Part shown: one piece after another, positions 58,901 through 64,000 of the stretch
How positions within the stretch are numbered: the first letter of the stretch is position 1
How the letters are laid out: every line of letters begins with the position of its first letter
NCBI RefSeq assembly: GCF_000720175.1
Contig: NZ_JOIX01000002.1
Location: 328,806-392,805, forward strand
DNA: 64,000 nt
Direction: 5' to 3'
DNA from: Streptomyces sp. NRRL S-337
Lineage (GTDB): Bacteria; Actinomycetota; Actinomycetes; Streptomycetales; Streptomycetaceae
The notes under the pieces: generated by a model
What the model saw: only the letters and a program-made list of their open reading frames with translations
Database searches by the model: none
What the model was told of the DNA's origin: nothing
Made by a program: the position numbers and the translations under genes

Positions 58901-60799
58901 GTCCGTTCCGTTGCCCGTCAGGTCGACCAGGGCGTCGGCCTCCGCCTTCTCCAGCCCGTTGCCCGCCAGGTCGACGGTGCGCATACGCACCCGGTACTCG
59001 TGGCCGAACCGCAGCCTGGGCAGCGTGCCGCGCCGCACTTTCGGCGTGATTTCCAACGGCAGTTTCGTCTGTGCCTCGTTGTTGAGCGGTACCGGCTGGT
59101 TGGGGTGCCGGTCCTCGTCGACCGAGCCCGTATCGGTGTCCAGCACCAGGCCGGGCCGGGGCGCGGACAGTGACCAGCCGTCCCAGGTGACCAGTTGCTC
59201 GGGCACGTAGAGGTGATCGGGGTGCATCGCCTCGGGGGGTGGTCTGAGCAGGTGGGCCTGGAAGAAGCCCTCGTCGGAGGCCCTGAGCAGGAGCGGTCCG
59301 CCGCGCGGCTTCCGGTATTCCACCTCGCGCTCATGCAGCGAGAACCACTGTCGTCGGGTCTCGTCCCAGATGTCCAGCCGGTGGCCGCGCACCAGGTTCT
59401 CGGCGAACAGTTCGGGGGCGGGCACTTCGTCGCCCGCGGCGTGGGGGGCGGCTCCCGGATTCTGCGGGTCGGGTGGCGCGCCGTGTGCCTTCTGTTGCGC
59501 GACCACTTGGGTGAACGCCTTGTCATGCTCGGCGGCCCGGGCGAACTCCTGCCGGAGGCTTTCCATACGCTGGTCCCTGACCAGCGCGATCCCATGGGTC
59601 CGCACCGTGGCGAGTCCGGTGGCGTCACTGGCCGGCCCGACCATCTTGCCTGCGGCGGCGTCGATGTCGGCCGGTTCGAGAGTGAAGTTGCCCTTGAGTT
59701 GCACCAGGCCGCCGGAGGGTGGCGTCAGCGGGCCGTCGGTGGGTGCTCCGGCCCGGGGGGCGAAGGCGCGGCGGTCCGGGAGGAAGACATAGCGCGTGCG
59801 AGGCGACACGTCGTGCGACGCTTCCTTGCCCAGTTCGGGCTCCCAATGGGGGATGACCTTCAGGAACAACTGGCCTGACGAGACGGGGAGCAGGTCGGCC
59901 GGCAGGTGGAAGTCCAGGACGAGTCCGAGATGCCGCAGCAGTGTGGGGTGGTCGCCGAGCCAGGTGAGCATCTGGTGGAAGTCGGGATCGTGCTTCTCGG
60001 GTCGCGGCGGTGGTGGCGGCGGTTCTTGGCCGACCACGGTGGGTGGCTGCGGCGGCATGGGGATCGAGTGGAAGCTGTGCAGGCTCTGGAGCTGCGGAGG
60101 CATCGGTGGTTGGTCGTCCGCGGTGGTGTCGCCGACCGCTGCGGGCTCGTCCCTGGGGCCCACGTCGCCGGTGCCCGCGGAGCTCCCTGAGCCGTCGCTC
60201 GGGGACCCGCCGTTCGCCGAACTACCGTCTGTGGAACCATCGTTGGTAGATCCGCCGTTCGTAGGGCCGTCGCTCGGCGGCATCACGAGGTCTGCGGTGG
60301 GGGGCGGCACCTCGGGTGATGTCATGGCCGCTTCGGCGTATTTGCCCTTGGTGAAGGTGCTGACCTCCTTGGTGGAGTAGGTCTCGCAGATCTTGTTCGT
60401 ATGGCTTTCGAAGACGTAGGGGTCGAGCGGCGTGTCCGTATCGAAGAGGCTCGCCCACAACTGCGCATTGGGGGGCGGGCCTTGCGGTCTCAGCCCGGTG
60501 ACGAAGGGCGTCGAGGGGGCGGGCGTCGTGTTGGGCTCCTGGTCCGCCTCGGTGGAGGTGGAGGGCTCGGTGGTGCCCGCGCCGGTGGCAAAGTCAAAAG
60601 TGGCGTTTTCGATCTTTTCCGGCCAGTGGAGGAAATCGCGGAAGGGGCCCAGCATGAGGCGTTTCGTCGGGTCGGGTGGGTTGGGCGGAGCGGGCCCCAT
60701 CAGCCGCGGCGCGATGAACACCGACACCTTGACCTGCGTACCGTCCTCCGTCAGCCCGGCGGGGAGAACGGTCCAGTTGATCTGCTGTTCGAAGTCCAT
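55946..60799 (-). CDS. Giant protein of unknown function with inserted PG-binding-like domain and His-rich tail
   Basis: 1617 residues from ATG 60799 (GGGGAG 6 nt upstream). No signal peptide or transmembrane helix. Layout: a start domain (MDFEQQINWTVLPAGLTEDG), a low-complexity Pro/Ser/Thr/Gly region (~160-270), then long beta-rich sequence with ENLVRGHRLDIWDETRRQWF, LVTWDGWSLSAPRPGLVLDT and LPRLRFGHEYRVRMRTVDLA. Residues ~705-785 form a peptidoglycan-binding-1-like domain (DEVRIVQQALIAQGHPI, TGFFGEQTRAAYAQ), bracketed by Gly/Thr linkers and followed by ERHVVAPKASL, as if inserted in a loop. The last ~50 residues repeat G-D-H-G-D-G-H-D-H. The upstream giant gene ends 21 nt before; both form one operon. 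Similar large proteins occur as unnamed pairs in other bacteria, to my recollection; no biochemical role is known to me. Confidence 0.85.
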   Translation of the reverse strand: MDFEQQINWTVLPAGLTEDGTQVKVSVFIAPRLMGPAPPNPPDPTKRLMLGPFRDFLHWPEKIENATFDFATGAGTTEPSTSTEADQEPNTTPAPSTPFVTGLRPQGPPPNAQLWASLFDTDTPLDPYVFESHTNKICETYSTKEVSTFTKGKYAEAAMTSPEVPPPTADLVMPPSDGPTNGGSTNDGSTDGSSANGGSPSDGSGSSAGTGDVGPRDEPAAVGDTTADDQPPMPPQLQSLHSFHSIPMPPQPPTVVGQEPPPPPPRPEKHDPDFHQMLTWLGDHPTLLRHLGLVLDFHLPADLLPVSSGQLFLKVIPHWEPELGKEASHDVSPRTRYVFLPDRRAFAPRAGAPTDGPLTPPSGGLVQLKGNFTLEPADIDAAAGKMVGPASDATGLATVRTHGIALVRDQRMESLRQEFARAAEHDKAFTQVVAQQKAHGAPPDPQNPGAAPHAAGDEVPAPELFAENLVRGHRLDIWDETRRQWFSLHEREVEYRKPRGGPLLLRASDEGFFQAHLLRPPPEAMHPDHLYVPEQLVTWDGWSLSAPRPGLVLDTDTGSVDEDRHPNQPVPLNNEAQTKLPLEITPKVRRGTLPRLRFGHEYRVRMRTVDLAGNGLEKAEADALVDLTGNGTDVADAKRLKDRQALLLPKDAGLLTFQRFESVLAPAVVARFRSGEGASEFRMVIRSSPGSDPPPATPGTPQIIVHLHHVQPGMTNDEVRIVQQALIAQGHPIPAGPTGFFGEQTRAAYAQEQEAQGFTGGAADGSPGCKTLTKLGLKRGFTVDCDDGGTSPGTGTGTAAGTGAGMTAEQYAADFNRSALVTSGGHDPYRGTDERHVVAPKASLRCVEWHGLLDKAIGSTDPNVQNAGYDLAVRESGSLSDPSQPDVEVETIKSPAADPKNPANTVLHTGEQVELPYLPDPLSTGAVFLDLPGMPDGQPFAVAWDGDVWHRPRSLRLRLAEGTAPPRFDEASRVLTVFLPKGAVATVRVCSRIDFEEKIMGLAGWCRDQQESAPRLAMEGEGEVAARRAAAARRTDDVLALAAASRHWMFTPWQELTLVHAVQQPLESPVLTLVQADPSRRPLGATAEHLTGAITLDEASTDRVDLIAEWTEVRDAGVEGRDTREMTAPVFDLLTAWAASQKGVPGAEPALLQDGVLTFNTEAAEKKAKADAEDAVAHPDKHPTPPGPPNPAKHEFGDTKHRTVRYHPVASSKFADYFPAEFATPGKNVLTVAGQPQEYSVPSSARPTAPRLQYCVPTLTMEEIKGPPGVIVHRRHGRGIRVYLDRPWYSSGDGELLGVVLGDPPGGDPKSVRDAWVTLMGRDPIHRSAPVVAPTPEMFTNAVQRSPKLPLNPPPKDPSSEPPPIDLPVVVVGFTPQFEEAVPKPGDDPDTVGRWFCDLDLDTGDTCLPFVRLALVRYQPDSVSGAEISKVVLADLVRTLPDRELRVTLGDPLSVSVSGPSWDPTDPSGPRPPRITATLQRRNSLVDDDDLGWVNLDDTTTQLTSVDAESSHTPFYTGRIPLPPGRRGPLRLLVLETEGIRADVPTSLTTPGPVIYCDTVELPPRPGGPGGDHGDGHDHGDGHDHGDGHDHGGPGDHGHDHGGPGDHGGGFGGFRHG
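55965..56090. repeat. Coding repeat encoding His/Asp/Gly tail
   Basis: Repeats of 18 bp (ccgtggtcgtgaccatcg type, best copies at 56022-56085) and related units encode G-D-G-H-D-H and G-G-P-G-D-H in the minus-strand giant gene. Confidence 0.9.
58445..58687 (-). other. Peptidoglycan-binding-1-like domain inside the giant protein
   Basis: Residues ~705-785 of the 1617-residue protein: three-helix pattern GMTNDEVRIVQQALIAQGHP, GPTGFFGEQTRAAYAQEQEA and CKTLTKLGL. A Cys pair (PGCKTL, TVDCDDG) could close the domain. The flanks are TPGT and TSPGTGTGTAAGTGAG linkers. Confidence 0.7.
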
Positions 60800-60820
60800 G
60801 GTGGTCTCCCCGCGGCTCGC

Positions 60821-63800
60821 TCACGCGGCGAACGCCGCGCAGTATTCCGGCCAGTCCTGCTCCTTCGAGAAGCATTGCGCGAAGGTCGGGTCGACCGGCG
60901 CGCCGGCGAAGGTCCGCTCCAGTTCGAGCGAGACGGACTTGCTGAAGAAGGCGATCCGTACGCTGACCGTGAGGGTGCCCCGGCCGCGGACGATCGACTG
61001 CTTGCCCTTCTTCTCGTACGTGAGCTCCAGATAGAACTCGACGGTCACCGTGACGATGCCCAGCACCGTCAGGAAGCCGTTACACCGCAGGTAGCCGCTC
61101 AACTTGATGTCACCCTTGGCGAGCATGAAGCGGATACCCGCCATGACGGATACCCCGCCGCTTGCGACCCCGAGGTCCAGCGCCGCGGCGCCGCCGAACT
61201 CGATGGCGCCCTCGGCCTCCTTCACGCCGCTGGCGTCGAGCAGCAGGGAGAAGTAGCCGCCGCCACCGAACAGGGAGACCGTGAGGGTGAAGGGGTGCTT
61301 CTGCTCGGAGACCGAGAAACGGAACGAGACCGGCTGGCCGTCGAAGGGGATCGCCAGCTCGGCCGACAGGGCGAGGTTGGCCAGGTTGAAGACGCCGAGG
61401 GGCATGGCTGGGACGGCGAGCTTGTAGCCGGCCCGGATGCCGGTGGGCTGGACGTCGATGTACGCGCCAGGGCCGAATGCCTCAGCGGGCAGGGCGCTGC
61501 GGAGGGTGTTGATGAACTCCAGGGGACCGCGGAACTTCAGCTCCACACCGGAGGCCGCCACGTCGGGCTTCTGCCCCGGGCCGGTCTTGAACCTCAGCTC
61601 CTTGAATTCCACTCGGGCCATGCCCAGGAAATCCAGCGCGAAGTGCGTCAGACTGCCCTGCACCGTGGATTTGTCGATGGCGTCCCTCGACCGGACGGTC
61701 CGGGCGTCCAGGACCAGCGAAGCCCCGGACACGTCGATCAGGCCGCCCGGGGGTCGCTCCAGCGGCGGCTTCCACACGTACCGCAGTTCCTTGCCCTGTC
61801 CGTCCGCCAGGTCGCGCATGCGCAGCACGGGCGCGGGCAGCAGCCGGTTCGCGTCTCCGAGTATCTTCGCGATCTCGTCGTCGCCCAGCTGCTGCAACGC
61901 GCCGAGTTGGTCCTTGACGAGCTTCTTCAGGTACTGGCCGAGGTCGATGCCGAGCAGCTGCGCCCCGCCGAAGGCCTTCCTGATGGTCTCGATGTCCTTC
62001 GCATCAGTGATCGCACCGGTGGCGGGGTCCGGCTGGAAGACGTCGGGGATGACGCCTGCGTGGCTGGTGATCGTCTTCACAGCGGCGTTGGGGCTGGAGA
62101 GCCCGCCCGCCTGCGCCGCCCCGAATGTGAGCTTGAGCGGGTCCGTCAGATCCAGGTACCCCCCTGCCGGATGCCCCTCCATCTTCTGCCGCAGATACGT
62201 GTCGTTGAATACGACCTTGAGGTCGCCGGCGTTCGGGGTGAACTGCTCCACGGCGGGGACCCGGACCTCCGCGGCCGACACATAGGGTCGGCCCGCTACG
62301 GGCGCACCTTCCGGGCTGAGCTTGAAGGTCAGGAAGCCGACCGCGTGACTGGTGCTGCCGGCAGCGCCGGTCGGGGGCTCAGCCATGGCCATTACCTGAC
62401 CGTGTAGCTCCCGTCTCTGGCGCTGGTCCAGCTTTTCTTTGGTTTCCTTCGCCGGGTCGTACCGGTCCTTCAACTGCTGGTCCTCATCCGGCAGTCCGTC
62501 GGGTACGAATATCAGCGGCATGGTGAAGCTCACCTTGCGGCCTTCGGAATCCGTGCCGATCAGGGTGAATTCGTGGTCCTTGCCGGTGTCTTTGAGAATC
62601 ACCCAGAACGCCTTGAGCTCCGGCTTGTCCTCTTTGAGGGGCGGTGGGGGAACCGGAGGAAGGTCGGGCGGGATGATCACCGGAGTGACGCGGTCGGTGA
62701 TGCGCAGCACCTGGAACGGCATCTCGCGTCCCTGATGCTGAAAGCCGGTGGCTGCTCCGTACGTCATCTCCGGCTGCTTGATGATGATGCGGTCCTCCCG
62801 CTGGAGGTAGGCGACGATTCCGTCGTCCGGACGCGCGATGAAGAGCCGCCTGTACTCCTGAACGTGCAGAGCCTCATGGCCCGTGGACATGCGGCCGTGG
62901 CGGACGATGCGGACGTACTGGTCACGTCCCAGGCCGGTGATGTGGTCGTACACCACCAGATTCGGAGCCCGCCGACCTGCCTCCTTGTAGCGGTCGAGGG
63001 CGGGCTTCAACAGCGGCTCCCAGGCACCGTGCAGATGGGCCGAAGTACCCATGGCGGTGAGGAGGAACTGCTCCGCGTGCAAGGGAGCACTGTGGACTTC
63101 CAGCGGCCCACCTACCCCGGCCAACGGGATGCGGCTGGTGAGGGTGACGAGGTCCTCCAGGACTGGGGCGACGTACGGCGCACCCGGGGGCAGCGTTCCT
63201 CCATTCGTGACCATCGCGAAGGCCCGCAACTTCACGCCGCCGTCCGGTGCACCGGGCCCGGCGCCGTCCAGTGCAGGATGCAACCGGGCGTGCCACAACG
63301 CGGTGCGGCCGTCGGCTTGTTGGGGTCGGGCCCCTCCCAACCAGTCCACGGGCTCGTCGTAGCTGATCAACAGTCGGGTGGGGAACTCGATGATGCTTCT
63401 GGGGACGCCCTGGAAGACCGTCGTTCCCGGCGTATCCGGGCTTTGCAGGCCGTCCGGTACCCTGAGCGGTACCAGGCGCTCCCAGTCGAGCAACCCGTCC
63501 AGCGACAGTTCCAGCTCTTTGATGTCCGCCGGCACCGAGAAGGCCAGCCGGCTGGAGCCGGCGGTGACTGCTTGCATGGGAGCAGTGACGTTGTTGAGGT
63601 TATCGGGCACCTCTTCCGCCACGTGCTGCGGAGGCAGCCCGACGAGGATGAACGCGTTCGGCGTGTCGGGGGCCCGCACGAGGCGGTGGCGAGCGCCGTC
63701 GAAGTGCAGGCCCACGAGTGTGATGTCGACGACCAGCATGTCCGCGGGCCGCACCACCCGGAACGGTCCCTCCGCGACGTCCTCCTCATGGGGTGGAGGC

Positions 63801-64000
63801 TCGTGTGGTGGAGGCTCATGTGTGGGAGGCCGCCCGGTACCGGAGCCCGTGCCTCCACCGAAGCCGCCACCACCGGGTCCCCCACCGAAGCCGCCACCAC
63901 CGGGTCCCCCACCGAAGCCGCCGCCAGGGCCTCCACCACCCCCGCCGAAGCCACCACCGGGACCCCCGCCAAAACCGCCGCCCCCACCAGGGCCCCCACC
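60821..64000 (-). CDS. Giant protein with Gly-rich repeat N-terminus, cut by right window edge
   Basis: The frame is open from base 64000 to TGA 60821-60823: 1059 residues visible, start outside. The first ~55 are Gly/Phe/Pro repeats (GFGGGPGGG type), then three P-P-P-H-E steps, then a folded region starting DMLVVDITLVGLHFDGARHR. Later segments: TALWHARLHPALDGAG, VVYDHITGLGRDQYVRIVRH, GIVAYLQREDRIIIKQPEMT. The last ~300 residues are beta-rich amphipathic (VSFRFSVSEQKHPFTLTVSL, FGGGGYFSLLLDASG, IRFMLAKGDIKLSGYLR), ending FAGAPVDPTFAQCFSKEQDW. No signal peptide is visible in this part. A GTG at 63757 could be an internal start, but the repeat region upstream is in frame with clean coding bias. 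Function unknown; co-operonic with the next giant gene. Confidence 0.85.
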   Translation of the reverse strand, partial: GGGPGGGGGFGGGPGGGFGGGGGGPGGGFGGGPGGGGFGGGPGGGGFGGGTGSGTGRPPTHEPPPHEPPPHEEDVAEGPFRVVRPADMLVVDITLVGLHFDGARHRLVRAPDTPNAFILVGLPPQHVAEEVPDNLNNVTAPMQAVTAGSSRLAFSVPADIKELELSLDGLLDWERLVPLRVPDGLQSPDTPGTTVFQGVPRSIIEFPTRLLISYDEPVDWLGGARPQQADGRTALWHARLHPALDGAGPGAPDGGVKLRAFAMVTNGGTLPPGAPYVAPVLEDLVTLTSRIPLAGVGGPLEVHSAPLHAEQFLLTAMGTSAHLHGAWEPLLKPALDRYKEAGRRAPNLVVYDHITGLGRDQYVRIVRHGRMSTGHEALHVQEYRRLFIARPDDGIVAYLQREDRIIIKQPEMTYGAATGFQHQGREMPFQVLRITDRVTPVIIPPDLPPVPPPPLKEDKPELKAFWVILKDTGKDHEFTLIGTDSEGRKVSFTMPLIFVPDGLPDEDQQLKDRYDPAKETKEKLDQRQRRELHGQVMAMAEPPTGAAGSTSHAVGFLTFKLSPEGAPVAGRPYVSAAEVRVPAVEQFTPNAGDLKVVFNDTYLRQKMEGHPAGGYLDLTDPLKLTFGAAQAGGLSSPNAAVKTITSHAGVIPDVFQPDPATGAITDAKDIETIRKAFGGAQLLGIDLGQYLKKLVKDQLGALQQLGDDEIAKILGDANRLLPAPVLRMRDLADGQGKELRYVWKPPLERPPGGLIDVSGASLVLDARTVRSRDAIDKSTVQGSLTHFALDFLGMARVEFKELRFKTGPGQKPDVAASGVELKFRGPLEFINTLRSALPAEAFGPGAYIDVQPTGIRAGYKLAVPAMPLGVFNLANLALSAELAIPFDGQPVSFRFSVSEQKHPFTLTVSLFGGGGYFSLLLDASGVKEAEGAIEFGGAAALDLGVASGGVSVMAGIRFMLAKGDIKLSGYLRCNGFLTVLGIVTVTVEFYLELTYEKKGKQSIVRGRGTLTVSVRIAFFSKSVSLELERTFAGAPVDPTFAQCFSKEQDWPEYCAAFAA
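63826..64000. repeat. Coding Gly/Phe/Pro repeats
   Basis: 27-bp units (two exact-looking copies near 63850-63903) encode G-F-G-G-G-P-G-G-G; the 3' side encodes P-P-P-H-E repeats (63785-63825). Confidence 0.9.

Noticed and set aside
57611..59173. 520-residue plus-strand frame opposite the 1617-residue gene
   Set aside because: Shadow composition; the minus strand shows consistent domain-like text across the same interval.

Overview
The window is high-GC actinobacterial DNA and almost certainly Streptomyces. Evidence: GC-rich third codon positions, many GTG and TTG starts, a bldA-type TTA codon, a 2-methylisoborneol (2-MIB) operon with an EshA-type encapsulin, the long actinobacterial form of ArgG, an isorenieratene-type carotenoid cluster, ECF41 and GlxA-type regulators, and many small secreted proteins. 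The mixture of odourant and pigment genes, gene fragments and simple repeats suggests a chromosome arm rather than the core. No rRNA, tRNA, CRISPR array or insertion sequence was recognised.

Region by region. 1-5.2 kb: end of a hydrolase, an ECF sigma factor translationally coupled to an SRPBCC protein, then divergently the 2-MIB operon (encapsulin shell, terpene cyclase, GPP C-methyltransferase) closed by a hairpin. 5.2-14.9 kb: DUF899 protein, argG with its own ARG-box-like promoter and terminator, small enzymes, a lipoprotein, nitrobindin, and an ECF41 sigma factor coupled to a carboxymuconolactone decarboxylase-like protein. 15-20.3 kb: a Fur-type regulator divergent from katG, with a 15-bp tandem array and a palindromic promoter between them, then a secreted trypsin-like protease. 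20.4-25.1 kb: gene debris in two spots (truncated response regulator against the tail of a secreted-protein gene; fragments of a HEAT-like protein, a P450, an amidohydrolase and an NCS1 permease) around an intact SMP-30/Lrp pair. 25.3-31.7 kb: carotenoid cluster crtY-crtU facing rieske-crtB-crtI; crtE is absent and the Rieske enzyme has a full oxygenase iron site. 32-55.7 kb: accessory zone of secreted and small proteins, a barstar-like protein, frameshifted hydrolase and chloramphenicol-phosphotransferase-like genes, divergent regulator/enzyme pairs (NmrA/TetR, isochorismatase/GlxA, SDR/LysR), a YbdK-like ligase, FabV, and unusually many short tandem repeats between and inside genes.

55.9-64 kb: two adjacent giant genes on the minus strand. 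The downstream one encodes 1617 residues with a peptidoglycan-binding-like domain in its middle and a His/Asp/Gly repeat tail. The upstream one (at least 1059 residues, running off the right edge) begins with a Gly/Phe/Pro repeat domain. They look like one operon of large, mostly beta-structured proteins of unknown function, and are the best candidate for an undescribed system here.

Likely joint functions: the 2-MIB genes make an earthy odourant in or on a protein shell; crtB, crtI, crtY and crtU convert GGPP through lycopene and beta-carotene to an aromatic carotenoid that the Rieske enzyme may oxidise; Fur/KatG form a peroxide-defence unit. Several frames are broken, so part of the accessory content is decaying, although single-base sequencing errors cannot be excluded for the two frameshifts.
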